From positions 321,348 through 385,347 of the forward strand of contig JAEYWY010000002.1 in NCBI GenBank assembly GCA_023428695.1: 64,000 nt of DNA, written 5' to 3'. This stretch comes from Bacteroidota bacterium (lineage in GTDB: Bacteria; Bacteroidota; Bacteroidia; Cytophagales; Cyclobacteriaceae). This document shows positions 25,909 to 34,074 of the stretch, piece by piece; position 1 is the stretch's first letter, and every line of letters begins with the position of its first letter. The notes under the pieces were generated by a model. It was not told the DNA's origin. It saw only the letters and a list, made by a program, of their open reading frames with translations, and did no database searches. The translations under genes and the position numbers were made by a program.

Positions 25909-27414
25909 TCAGACACCCAGGATAAGTCTGCCGGGATCTTCCAGCATTTCCTTCACACGCACCAGGAAGCTCACCGACTCTCTTCCATCGACGATACGAT
26001 GATCATAAGAAAGCGCAACATACATCACAGGACGGATAACAATCTCACCTTTCTTCACCACCGCGCGTTCTACTATGTTGTGCATGCCAAGAATCGCTGA
26101 CTGCGGGGGATTGATAATCGGAGTCGAAAGCATTGAGCCGAAGACACCACCATTCGTAATCGAGAATGTTCCTCCGGTCATTTCCTCGATCGACAGCTTG
26201 CCGTCGCGGCCGCGTGTGGCCAAACGAACAACTTCACTTTCAATCTGCGCAAAGCTCAATTGATCGGCATTGCGAATCACAGGAACCACGAGACCTCTGG
26301 GCGTTGAAACCGCTATGGATATGTCGCAGTAATCATGGTAGATTACTTCATCCTTATCGATCGAAGCGTTTACAGCAGGAAACTCTTTTAGCGCAGCACA
26401 AACCGCTTTCGTAAAGAAGGACATGAATCCCAGCCCTACACCATACTTTTCCTTGAATTGGTCCTTATAACGGCCGCGAAGTTCCATAACGGGTTTCATG
26501 TCAACCTCGTTGAACGTAGTCAGCATTGCTGTTTCGTTCTTGACCGACACAAGACGTTTTGCGATCGTTCTGCGCAGCGATGTCATTTTTTCGCGGCGCT
26601 CTGTGCGTTCGCCGGGTACGGAAGGAACCGCCGCCTGTGTTTTGGAAGCCTCCGGTTTTGAGACCTGAGCCTTCTGTGCATCTTCCTTGGTAATGCGTCC
26701 ACCCACACCAGAGCCTTGTACCTGCCCCGCTTTGATTCCTTTTTCGTCAAGTATCTTGGCAGCGGCAGGTGAAGGATGACCTGCTGCATAACTCGTGTCA
26801 CTCTTCTGAGGGGTTTCATTGGTTGCAGGTGTTTGTGCACCTGAACTTTGAGCCGACACGCCCTCCATTACTTCAATTTTGCAAATCAAACCTCCGATCG
26901 GTAACGTGTCTTTTTCTTTCGCCACGATCCGGAGTATGCCGGTAGCTTCGGCGGGTAGCTCAAACGTTGCCTTGTCGGATTCAACTTCTGCAATCACTTC
27001 ATCCAGACGAACAAGATCGCCGTCTTTCTTAAGCCATGTCGAAATCGTAACTTCAGTGATAGATTCTCCTACGGCCGGAACCTTCATCTCCTTAACTTCT
27101 CCGGTTGCTTTCGGCGCATCACCTTTGGACTGTTGTTGAGGTTTTGAAGCAGAAGAAGTCGATGCTGCAGCGGCCTTGCCGTCCTCAATGATTTCACAGA
27201 TGACATCACCGATCGGAACAGTGTCGCCTTGTTTTCGCAGTATCTTCAGCGTACCAGCCTGTTGCGCGGTCAGTTCGAATGTTGCTTTATCCGATTCCAG
27301 TTCCGCGATCACTTCGTCCAACTGCACGACGTCGCCATCCTTTTTTAGCCAGTTCGCAATCGTAACTTCTGAAATCGATTCACCCACAGTGGGGACTTTG
27401 ACTTGAAATGCCAT
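25909..27414 (-). CDS. sucB: 2-Oxoglutarate dehydrogenase E2, dihydrolipoyl succinyltransferase
   Basis: A 501-residue core subunit of the 2-oxoglutarate dehydrogenase complex (TCA cycle). It has two lipoyl domains, with 'ESDKATFEL' at K43 and again at K148, joined by Ala/Ser/Gln-rich linkers; then a subunit-binding domain near residues 210-250 ('PSPAAAKILDEKGI', 'GSGVGGRITKEDA'); and a catalytic domain with 'YDHRIVDGRESVSFL' carrying the His and Asp of the active site. Many well-known SucB proteins have one lipoyl domain, so the duplicated domain is notable but also occurs in other bacteria. It lies between sucA (41 bp upstream) and lpdA. Confidence 0.96.
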   Translation of the reverse strand: MAFQVKVPTVGESISEVTIANWLKKDGDVVQLDEVIAELESDKATFELTAQQAGTLKILRKQGDTVPIGDVICEIIEDGKAAAASTSSASKPQQQSKGDAPKATGEVKEMKVPAVGESITEVTISTWLKKDGDLVRLDEVIAEVESDKATFELPAEATGILRIVAKEKDTLPIGGLICKIEVMEGVSAQSSGAQTPATNETPQKSDTSYAAGHPSPAAAKILDEKGIKAGQVQGSGVGGRITKEDAQKAQVSKPEASKTQAAVPSVPGERTERREKMTSLRRTIAKRLVSVKNETAMLTTFNEVDMKPVMELRGRYKDQFKEKYGVGLGFMSFFTKAVCAALKEFPAVNASIDKDEVIYHDYCDISIAVSTPRGLVVPVIRNADQLSFAQIESEVVRLATRGRDGKLSIEEMTGGTFSITNGGVFGSMLSTPIINPPQSAILGMHNIVERAVVKKGEIVIRPVMYVALSYDHRIVDGRESVSFLVRVKEMLEDPGRLILGV

Positions 27415-27455
27415 TAAGTTTGCAGTTTAATGTTTATACGGCCGTTAATTTTTCT

Positions 27456-30185
27456 TTAGATTTCAAATGCCTTTTGAACAATCTTGTCCTGTTCAACCTT
27501 GTGAACTTTTGAGTATCCTGTCGCAGGCGAAGCACTTGCCTTGCGCGAAACATAGCCGATCTCGTGCTTGGGCATCATGCGCTGAATATAAGACAGGCAT
27601 CCCATGTTTGCCGGCTCTTCCTGAGCCCATACCAGTCGCGCATCCTTGTAGCGTTTCAGCACCGCTTTCAGTTGCTTCTCAGGGAATGGCGCCAGTTGTT
27701 CCAAACGGATAACGGCAGTGTCCTTGGTTTTCCGTTTTTGCTGCGCTTCGATCAGATCATAATAGATCTTACCGGTACACATGATCACGCGGTTCACCTC
27801 TTTCGCATTTACGCGCGTGTCATCAAGTACTTCCATAAATCCGCCGTCGGTAAATTCCTGAAGCGGTGAGATCACACCCGGGTGACGCAACAACGACTTT
27901 GGCGAAAACACAATACATGGCTTCCTGAAATGCCACATCACCTGACGGCGCAGCAAATGGAAGAAGTTCGCAGGCGTTGTAGGGTTGGCAACAATCATGT
28001 TATACTCCGCATACAACTGAAGGAATCGTTCCGGTCGTGCGCTTGAGTGTTCAGGACCCTGGCCCTCATATCCGTGAGGCAACAACATCACAAGTCCGTT
28101 CATCCGCTGCCATTTTGATTCGGCACTTGAAAGGAACTGGTCAATAATAACCTGTGCGCCGTTGACGAAGTCGCCGAACTGTGCTTCCCAGATTACCAGA
28201 GCACGTGGCGACGACATGGCGTAACCATACTCATATCCAAGTACACCAAACTCCGACAACAGGGAGTTGTAAATATGAAACTTCGCCTGGTTCTTATCCA
28301 TCCGGTCGAGTCCGCAATACGGTTCGTTCGTATTGGCATCGAAGAAATAGGCATGGCGATGTGAGAACGTTCCGCGTTTTACGTCTTGTCCCGACATCCG
28401 AACGGGAGTCTTTTCAAGCAACAGCGATCCGTACGCCAGCAATTCCGCTTCCGCCCAGCCAAGTAATTTTTCTTCAAAAAATGCGGTGGTACGATCCTTA
28501 AGCAACTTCTCAATTTGCTTGAGTGGCTTGAATCCTTCAGGAATAGTCGTAAGGGCTTTCGCTACCTTGTCAATTACTTCCTGCCTGATTGATGTGGCTG
28601 GACTTGCATCGAAATCTTCCGGCTTCGCAAAGTGCATCTGCTCCCATTCCTCCTCAATCTTCTGGGGCTTATACGGCAGGGGCTTTTGCTTGACCTCATT
28701 GAGGCGATCCTGAAGCTGACTCCGGAAGTTTTTGTCAAGCTCTCCTGCGAGAGCAGCGTCAATCTTTCCGCCATCCACGAGCCTTTTCACATAGACCTCC
28801 CGTGGATTGGGATGTTTCGCGATAAGATTGTAAAGCTTCGGCTGTGTGAATTTTGGTTCATCGCTTTCGTTGTGCCCGTGACGACGATAACACAGGAGAT
28901 CGATAAATATGTCTTTCTTATAACGGACCCGATATTCGACGGCAAGGTTCGCGGCAAAACACACGGCTTCTGCATCATCACCGTTCACGTGAAGCACCGG
29001 TGCATCAACAATCTTCGCGATATCCGTACAATAAATACTTGTTCGCGCGTCGTCATAGTCAGTTGTAAATCCGACCTGGTTGTTGATCACAAAGTGGATT
29101 GTTCCTCCGGTGGTGTAACCAGGAAGACCCGACATCTGGACAACTTCATAAACGATACCCTGACCTGCGACCGCAGCATCGCCGTGGATGAGTACTGCCA
29201 TGCCTTTTGAAACTTCACCTTTATACTCGTCGTCGATCTGACCACGGGTGTAACCCAGCACAAGCGGATCCACGGCTTCCAGGTGCGAGGGGTTGGGAGT
29301 GAGCTTAACGTATATCTTCTTACCGGAAGGTGTGCTTATGTGACTGGAATATCCCAGGTGATACTTCACGTCACCGTCTCCCATCGTCTGTTCGGGATTA
29401 ACGTTGCCTTCAAATTCAGTGAAGATCTGTTCGTATGTCTTTCCAAGAATGTTAGTCAGTACGTTGAGGCGACCGCGGTGAGCCATCCCGATTACGACTT
29501 CCTTCACATCAAGCTCTGCTGCTTTGTTGATGATTGTCTGTAATGCCGGAATTGTGTTTTCACCACCTTCAAGCGAAAACCGCTTCTGACCAATAAATTT
29601 CGTATGAAGGAAATTTTCAAAAACAACCGCCTCGTTCAGTTTGGAGAGGATTCTCTTCTTCTCGTCCTGGCTCGGATTATACGCGTAGTACTCCATTTCG
29701 ATTTTCTCATAGAGCCATGCACGAATTTCATCATTCCGAATGAAGTTGTGCTCGAAACCAATAGGACCGAGATAAACAGCCTGAAGCTTTTCGATGATTT
29801 TGCGCAGGGTAGACCGCGGCATTCCGATTTCTGATGCAACGTCGAATTCTGTGTCGAGGTCGGCATCGGTTAACCCGACGCTCTTGTGATCCAGGTTGAC
29901 GTTGTGATTCCGACGTTCGCGAACGGGGTTCGTCTTCGACTTCAGATGGCCGAAAGACCGGTAGTGGAAGATCAGGTTCCGAACCTGTGTTTCCTTTATT
30001 GAATGTGATTCTTCGCCAGCGGATACGGTATGCCCGTTTTCGCCATAGCGCTGTTGAGAGAATTCAAACCCTTCAAAGAACTTTTGCCATGAGGGGTCCA
30101 CGGAGGTTGGATCAGATTTGTAATTTTGATACATCTGGTCGAGGTACCCCACGTCTGCATTGGAGATATATGAATACTTATCCAT
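27456..30185 (-). CDS. sucA: 2-Oxoglutarate dehydrogenase E1
   Basis: A 909-residue thiamine-diphosphate enzyme that decarboxylates 2-oxoglutarate and transfers the succinyl group to the lipoyl domains of SucB. Typical stretches: N-terminal 'YLDQMYQNYKSDPTSVDPSW' (peripheral-subunit region), 'EVVIGMAHRGRLNVL', 'IHGDAAVAGQGIVYEV', 'RRHGHNESDEPKFTQP', 'QVIIDQFLSSAESKWQRMNG' and 'LLPHGYEGQGPEHSSARPER'. Length is normal. The start at 30185 ('MDKYSYISNADVGYL') is preferred over the in-frame start at 30206. First gene of the sucA-sucB-lpdA operon, with a -7 box just upstream. Confidence 0.97.
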   Translation of the reverse strand: MDKYSYISNADVGYLDQMYQNYKSDPTSVDPSWQKFFEGFEFSQQRYGENGHTVSAGEESHSIKETQVRNLIFHYRSFGHLKSKTNPVRERRNHNVNLDHKSVGLTDADLDTEFDVASEIGMPRSTLRKIIEKLQAVYLGPIGFEHNFIRNDEIRAWLYEKIEMEYYAYNPSQDEKKRILSKLNEAVVFENFLHTKFIGQKRFSLEGGENTIPALQTIINKAAELDVKEVVIGMAHRGRLNVLTNILGKTYEQIFTEFEGNVNPEQTMGDGDVKYHLGYSSHISTPSGKKIYVKLTPNPSHLEAVDPLVLGYTRGQIDDEYKGEVSKGMAVLIHGDAAVAGQGIVYEVVQMSGLPGYTTGGTIHFVINNQVGFTTDYDDARTSIYCTDIAKIVDAPVLHVNGDDAEAVCFAANLAVEYRVRYKKDIFIDLLCYRRHGHNESDEPKFTQPKLYNLIAKHPNPREVYVKRLVDGGKIDAALAGELDKNFRSQLQDRLNEVKQKPLPYKPQKIEEEWEQMHFAKPEDFDASPATSIRQEVIDKVAKALTTIPEGFKPLKQIEKLLKDRTTAFFEEKLLGWAEAELLAYGSLLLEKTPVRMSGQDVKRGTFSHRHAYFFDANTNEPYCGLDRMDKNQAKFHIYNSLLSEFGVLGYEYGYAMSSPRALVIWEAQFGDFVNGAQVIIDQFLSSAESKWQRMNGLVMLLPHGYEGQGPEHSSARPERFLQLYAEYNMIVANPTTPANFFHLLRRQVMWHFRKPCIVFSPKSLLRHPGVISPLQEFTDGGFMEVLDDTRVNAKEVNRVIMCTGKIYYDLIEAQQKRKTKDTAVIRLEQLAPFPEKQLKAVLKRYKDARLVWAQEEPANMGCLSYIQRMMPKHEIGYVSRKASASPATGYSKVHKVEQDKIVQKAFEI

Positions 30186-30203
30186 GATTTTTTGCAAAGG
30201 AAA

Positions 30204-30211
30204 CAAATGTA
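30204..30211 (-). promoter_or_regulatory. -7 box (TACATTTG) of the sucA-sucB-lpdA operon
   Basis: An exact TAnnTTTG match on the minus strand, 18 bp upstream of the sucA start. The region is divergent with the rpsP operon promoter about 110 bp away. Confidence 0.5.
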
Positions 30212-30322
30212 GAGATACCCTCTCACTTAAAAAAATTGCGTACTCGTATAAGCGAATATTTAGTCGAACCAGCTGTTTTTAAGATTTTTAGAGGATTCCA
30301 TTTCCAGAAATAGAAATTAACT

Positions 30323-30330
30323 TATCTTTG
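30323..30330 (+). promoter_or_regulatory. -7 box (TATCTTTG) of the rpsP operon
   Basis: An exact TAnnTTTG match 50 bp upstream of rpsP, giving a leader of about 45 nt. No clear -33 TTG. Confidence 0.6.
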
Positions 30331-30380
30331 CGGTCCTTAAAAAACAGGACGAGTTCCAGAATTTTAAAAACTGACAAACA

Positions 30381-30926
30381 ATGGTTAAAATCAGACTGGC
30401 CCGCCGGGGCCGCAAAAAACTGGCGATGTACGATGTAGTCGTAGCCGATGCCAGAGCACCACGTGATGGTCGCTTTATCGAAAAGCTGGGTACCTACAAC
30501 CCGCTTACAAACCCCGCCATGATCAACATTAACGACGACAGGGCTTTCCACTGGGTCATGCAGGGCGCACAACCTACCGACACCGTTAAGGCAATGCTTT
30601 CGTACAGAGGTATTCTGCTGCGCAAACACTTGCAGATTGGTGTTCTGAAGGGTGCAATCACTCAGGAGCAGGCTGACAGCAAACTTGCTGAATGGCTGAA
30701 GAACAAGGAAGCTGCAATTCAGGCAAAACGCGACAAACTTACTCAATCAAAAGAAGCAACCGCGAAAGAAAGAAAAGCAGCCGAAACGAAAGTGCGTGAA
30801 GCCCGCGCCGAAGCTATCCGTCAGAAGGCAAAAGTCGCTGAGGAAGCTGCTGCCGCAACAGAGGCCGCTCCCGCAGAAGGTGAGGCTCCTGCAGAAGCCG
30901 AGCAATCAGGTGAGGCACAAGCATAA
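30381..30926 (+). CDS. rpsP: 30S ribosomal protein S16
   Basis: S16 with a long tail, 181 residues in all. The N-terminal 80 residues are the conserved ribosomal part ('MVKIRLARRGRKKLAMYDVV', 'GRFIEKLGTYNP', 'DTVKAMLSYRGILLRKHL'). The remaining 100 residues are a charged, Ala/Glu/Lys-rich tail, probably a long helix from about 105 to 160 followed by a low-complexity Ala/Glu/Pro end. Canonical S16 is about 80-90 residues; tails of this kind occur in Bacteroidota. A hairpin terminator-like element follows, before rimM. Confidence 0.96.
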   Translation: MVKIRLARRGRKKLAMYDVVVADARAPRDGRFIEKLGTYNPLTNPAMININDDRAFHWVMQGAQPTDTVKAMLSYRGILLRKHLQIGVLKGAITQEQADSKLAEWLKNKEAAIQAKRDKLTQSKEATAKERKAAETKVREARAEAIRQKAKVAEEAAAATEAAPAEGEAPAEAEQSGEAQA

Positions 30927-30943
30927 TTTGACGTAATTGAAAT

Positions 30944-30977
30944 AAATGCCAACGCCTCGCCGGTGTTGGCATTTTTT
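30944..30977 (+). terminator. Intrinsic terminator or attenuator between rpsP and rimM
   Basis: AAATGCCAAC (30944-30953) pairs with GTTGGCATTT (30965-30974), the stem extending inward by three pairs to a TCGCC loop, and a T-rich run follows. It would reduce rimM-trmD expression relative to rpsP. Confidence 0.75.
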
Positions 30978-30994
30978 ATTTTTAGACCTCCACG

Positions 30995-31510
30995 ATGAAT
31001 AAGCGGGATTGTTTTAACGCAGGATTTATTCTCAGACCGCACGGCCTGAAAGGCGAAGTAACGGTCTCGCTTGAGCCGGATTTCGCAGAAATCATTGATG
31101 CAGTTGACGCAGTCTTCCTTGAAACCAATGGCGGTCTGGTCCCTTATTTTATTCAGTCTTTCTCGGCCAGGGGCAATAAAGCCTATTTCAAATTTGAAGA
31201 TGTTGATTCAATCGAAGCTGCCCAGGCCATTTCGAAAAAACCCTTTTTTCTTCCTCGCAACATTCGCCCTAATGCGGCTTCAGGTGAGTTTTATGATGAT
31301 GAGGTTCCCGGTTACAGCGTAATCGAAAAGGAACTCGGAACACTTGGTGTCGTGCAGGAAGTTATACAGGCCGGCCCCAATAAACTTATAATGCTTCTTC
31401 ACGGCGAAAAGGAAGTTCTGATCCCGGTGGAAGGACCCTTCATAACAAAGGTGAACCGCGCCAGAAAGCAGATTGAGGTAACGCTTCCCGAAGGTTTTTT
31501 GGATATTTGA
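30995..31510 (+). CDS. rimM: Ribosome maturation factor RimM
   Basis: A 171-residue protein that binds S19 and helps mature the 30S subunit head. The RimM N-terminal barrel is seen in 'GFILRPHGLKGEVTVSLEPDF', and the C-terminal PRC-barrel-like part in 'VPGYSVIEKELGTLGVVQEV' and 'EVLIPVEGPFITKVN'. The order rpsP-rimM-trmD-rplS is the widely conserved arrangement. It ends 2 bp before trmD, so translation is likely coupled. Confidence 0.95.
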   Translation: MNKRDCFNAGFILRPHGLKGEVTVSLEPDFAEIIDAVDAVFLETNGGLVPYFIQSFSARGNKAYFKFEDVDSIEAAQAISKKPFFLPRNIRPNAASGEFYDDEVPGYSVIEKELGTLGVVQEVIQAGPNKLIMLLHGEKEVLIPVEGPFITKVNRARKQIEVTLPEGFLDI

Positions 31511-31512
31511 CT

Positions 31513-32211
31513 ATGCACATCGACATCATTACCACGCTTCCGCGGTTGATTGAGAGTCCATTCTCCGATTCAATTCTGAAGCGCGCGCAGGCAAAGGGGA
31601 TCGTTACCATCAATGTCATTGATCTGCGTGAGTATGCGACAAACAAGCACCGGACAACCGATGACTACGCGTTCGGTGGCGGCGCCGGCATGGTAATGAT
31701 GATTGAACCCATTGACAATTGCCTGCAGGATCTGAAGTCGCGTCGAAGCTACGACGACATTATTTATATGAGTCCTGACGGCGAACGTTTTACACAGAAG
31801 ATCGCCAATCAACTCAGCCTTAAGGGTAATCTGATCTTGCTTTGTGGCCATTACAAAGGAGTCGACGAACGCGTCCGGGAACATCTTATCACGCGGGAAA
31901 TCAGTATCGGTGATTATGTGCTCTCAGGAGGTGAGCTCGCCGCGGCCGTCGTCGTCGATGCGGTAGTGCGCCTTATTCCGGGAGTACTTTCGGACGAGAC
32001 AAGCGCACTGACTGATTCCTTTCAGGATAACCTGATCGCACCGCCGGTTTATACCCGGCCAGCTGAGTACAATGGTTGGAAGGTCCCGGAAGTGCTGATG
32101 TCGGGTCACGAAGCAAAAATTGCGGCCTGGAGACAGGAAAAGGCGCTTGAACGAACCCGTCTTCGGAGGCCAGAACTGCTTTCCGGCCCGGAAACGGAAG
32201 GAGCCGAATAA
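31513..32211 (+). CDS. trmD: tRNA (guanine-N1)-methyltransferase TrmD
   Basis: A 232-residue SPOUT-class methyltransferase making m1G37 in tRNAs, which prevents frameshifting. Motifs: 'HIDIITTLPRLIESPFSDS' at the start, 'DDYAFGGGAGMVMMIEPI', and the SAM-binding knot region 'LCGHYKGVDERVREHL' and 'EISIGDYVLSGGELAAAVV'. The ATG at 31513 is chosen; a TTG two codons earlier overlaps the rimM stop. It forms a unit with rimM. Confidence 0.96.
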   Translation: MHIDIITTLPRLIESPFSDSILKRAQAKGIVTINVIDLREYATNKHRTTDDYAFGGGAGMVMMIEPIDNCLQDLKSRRSYDDIIYMSPDGERFTQKIANQLSLKGNLILLCGHYKGVDERVREHLITREISIGDYVLSGGELAAAVVVDAVVRLIPGVLSDETSALTDSFQDNLIAPPVYTRPAEYNGWKVPEVLMSGHEAKIAAWRQEKALERTRLRRPELLSGPETEGAE

Positions 32212-32250
32212 ACATTTTGCGCCGCTGTTTCACAATCGACTTTTATTCCA

Positions 32251-32258
32251 TACATTTG
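32251..32258 (+). promoter_or_regulatory. -7 box (TACATTTG) for rplS
   Basis: An exact consensus match in the trmD-rplS gap, 26 bp before the rplS start. It suggests rplS can be made independently of the upstream genes. Confidence 0.5.
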
Positions 32259-32284
32259 CACTCCATTTTCAAAACCATCGAGTC

Positions 32285-32635
32285 ATGGCCGATCTAATTA
32301 AAGTTGTAGAGCAGGAATTTGCGAAAGTGCGCGAATCAATCCCCAGCTTCAAGCCGGGTGACACTATAAATGTTCACGTAAAGATCAAAGAAGGTAACAA
32401 GGAGCGTATTCAGCAGTTCCAGGGTACCGTAATCCAACGTCGCGGCACCGGCAGCGGTGAAACTTTTACGGTAAGGAAGATTTCCAATGGCGTGGGTGTT
32501 GAACGTATTTTCCCGATTGTTTCCCCCAGCATTGACAAAATCGACGTATTGAAGTCAGGTAAAGTACGGAGAGCAAAACTGTATTACCTGAAAGGCCGTC
32601 AGGGCAAGGCTGCCCGTATCCGGGAGAAAGTATAA
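32285..32635 (+). CDS. rplS: 50S ribosomal protein L19
   Basis: A 116-residue L19, a protein at the interface between the subunits. Family stretches: 'FKPGDTINVHVKIKEGNKER', 'FQGTVIQRRGTGSGETFTVR', 'GVGVERIFPIVSPSIDKI' and 'KVRRAKLYYLKGRQGKAARI'. The ATG at 32285 gives the canonical N-terminus 'MADLIKVVEQEF'; longer in-frame versions overlap trmD in another frame and are not real. It ends the operon with a strong terminator. Confidence 0.97.
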   Translation: MADLIKVVEQEFAKVRESIPSFKPGDTINVHVKIKEGNKERIQQFQGTVIQRRGTGSGETFTVRKISNGVGVERIFPIVSPSIDKIDVLKSGKVRRAKLYYLKGRQGKAARIREKV

Positions 32636-32661
32636 GATTACACTTAGTCTATCCAATAGAA

Positions 32662-32693
32662 AGGCCATCTGCATTGCGCGGATGGCTTTTTTG
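32662..32693 (+). terminator. Intrinsic terminator after rplS
   Basis: GCCATCTGC (32664-32672) pairs with GCGGATGGC (32678-32686) with one G-T pair and a 5-nt loop, followed by six Ts. Confidence 0.8.
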
Positions 32694-32895
32694 TTGACAA
32701 GTATTTTCGTCACACCACGCGGGCAGAATAATCTTTGCCAGACCTGAGAAAAAACAGAAAAATGTGCGCGGGCGAAAAAGCGCGAAAGCGCTTCGGAATA
32801 GGGATTTGCGTTTGAGGTCACATAGTCCTTAATTCGATTGAAAAGGGTCAAAAACCGCGAAATCAGCGTCAATTAGCATACTATCAAATAATTAA
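32694..32895. other. Intergenic stretch with a GAAA-capped hairpin, no gene seen
   Basis: Between the rplS terminator and the fbaB promoter. It holds a perfect 6-bp hairpin with a GAAA tetraloop (AAGCGC-GAAA-GCGCTT, 32778-32793), and at 32736-32744 the sequence TAATCTTTG, a near match to a -7 box. No coding signal. It could carry a small RNA or simply be spacer. Confidence 0.3.
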
Positions 32896-32903
32896 TAACT
32901 TTG
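32896..32903 (+). promoter_or_regulatory. -7 box (TAACTTTG) of the class I aldolase gene
   Basis: An exact TAnnTTTG match, 28 bp upstream of the start codon. Confidence 0.6.
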
Positions 32904-32931
32904 TGCCCGCCTTTAAATTAACAAACCAGAT

Positions 32932-34002
32932 ATGGCAAAGAATATTTCAGAGATCCTCGGAAAAGATGCAGATTTTCTTCTCCAGCACAAGAGCAAAACT
33001 ATTTCTAAAGACAGCCTTCACCTTCCTGGTCCGCAATATGTCGATGACATTTACGCTCAGAGCAACCGCAATCCGCAGGTGCTGAGAAGTCTGCAACAAC
33101 TGTTCAGCACAGGCCGCCTCGTCAACACCGGCTTTCTTTCCATTCTGCCGATCGATCAGGGTATCGAACACAGCGCCGGAGCATCCTTCGCGAAAAATCC
33201 GATTTACTTTGATCCTGAAAACATCGTAAAACTTGCCGTTGAAGGCGGTTGTAACGGTGTGGCTACTACCTTCGGCGTCTTGGGAATGATGTCGCGGAAA
33301 TATGCACACCGCATTCCTTTCATCGTCAAGATCAATCACAACGAACTGCTCACATATCCGAACAAGCACGATCAAATCATGTTCGGCTCTGTGCGCGACG
33401 CATGGAACCTCGGTGCAGTAGCCGTGGGTGCAACAATCTACTTTGGCTCTGACAACTCGTCACGTCAAATCATCGAAGTGGCACAGGCATTTGAAGAAGC
33501 ACACCAACTTGGTATGGGTACCATTCTCTGGTGCTACATACGTAACAACGCGTTCAAAACAGGAGGCGTTGACTATCACGTTTCAGCCGACCTTACGGGT
33601 CAGGCCAACCACCTTGGCGTGACTATCCAGGCCGATATCATCAAGCAGAAGCTTGCCGAAAACACCGGCGGTTACAAGGCCCTCAATACCGGTGGAAGCA
33701 GCTACGGAAAACTCGACGAAAAAATATACACTGAACTCAGTTCGGAACACCCTATTGACCTGTGCCGCTACCAGGTGGCTAACTGTTACATGGGCCGCGC
33801 CGGATTGATTTCTTCAGGTGGCGAATCCAAAGGCGCAAGCGATCTTGCGGACGCGGTACGCACTGCCGTTATCAACAAACGCGCTGGTGGTATGGGACTT
33901 ATTTCCGGACGGAAAGCGTTCCAGCGTCCGATGAAAGAGGGTGTCCAGATCCTGAACGCGATTCAGGATGTTTACCTCGACAAGGGTATTGACGTAGCCT
34001 GA
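32932..34002 (+). CDS. fbaB: Class I fructose-bisphosphate aldolase (archaeal/DhnA type)
   Basis: A 356-residue Schiff-base aldolase that interconverts fructose-1,6-bisphosphate with dihydroxyacetone phosphate and glyceraldehyde-3-phosphate in glycolysis/gluconeogenesis. Typical of the DhnA-type family: 'SILPIDQGIEHSAGASFA' near residues 64-81, 'GGCNGVATTFGVLG', 'IPFIVKINHNELL', 'VAVGATIYFGSD', and late 'INKRAGGMGLISGRKAFQRP'. It has no metal motif of class II enzymes. A stand-alone gene between a promoter and a strong terminator. Confidence 0.94.
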   Translation: MAKNISEILGKDADFLLQHKSKTISKDSLHLPGPQYVDDIYAQSNRNPQVLRSLQQLFSTGRLVNTGFLSILPIDQGIEHSAGASFAKNPIYFDPENIVKLAVEGGCNGVATTFGVLGMMSRKYAHRIPFIVKINHNELLTYPNKHDQIMFGSVRDAWNLGAVAVGATIYFGSDNSSRQIIEVAQAFEEAHQLGMGTILWCYIRNNAFKTGGVDYHVSADLTGQANHLGVTIQADIIKQKLAENTGGYKALNTGGSSYGKLDEKIYTELSSEHPIDLCRYQVANCYMGRAGLISSGGESKGASDLADAVRTAVINKRAGGMGLISGRKAFQRPMKEGVQILNAIQDVYLDKGIDVA

Positions 34003-34018
34003 TTTTTATTACATTCAT

Positions 34019-34055
34019 GCCGGTGTTGCCCGACAGCACCGGCTTATTTTTTTTC
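34019..34055 (+). terminator. Intrinsic terminator after fbaB
   Basis: A 10-bp stem, GCCGGTGTTG (34019-34028) with CAGCACCGGC (34034-34043), loop CCCGA, followed by a long T-rich run. The accD start follows only about 20 bp later. Confidence 0.8.
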
Positions 34056-34074
34056 CAACGAAATGATGCAGATT

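Noticed and set aside
27456..30185. Long rightward open frames inside sucA (for example 28632-29210)
   Set aside because: They are antisense to a clearly conserved enzyme and show no domain or start signal.
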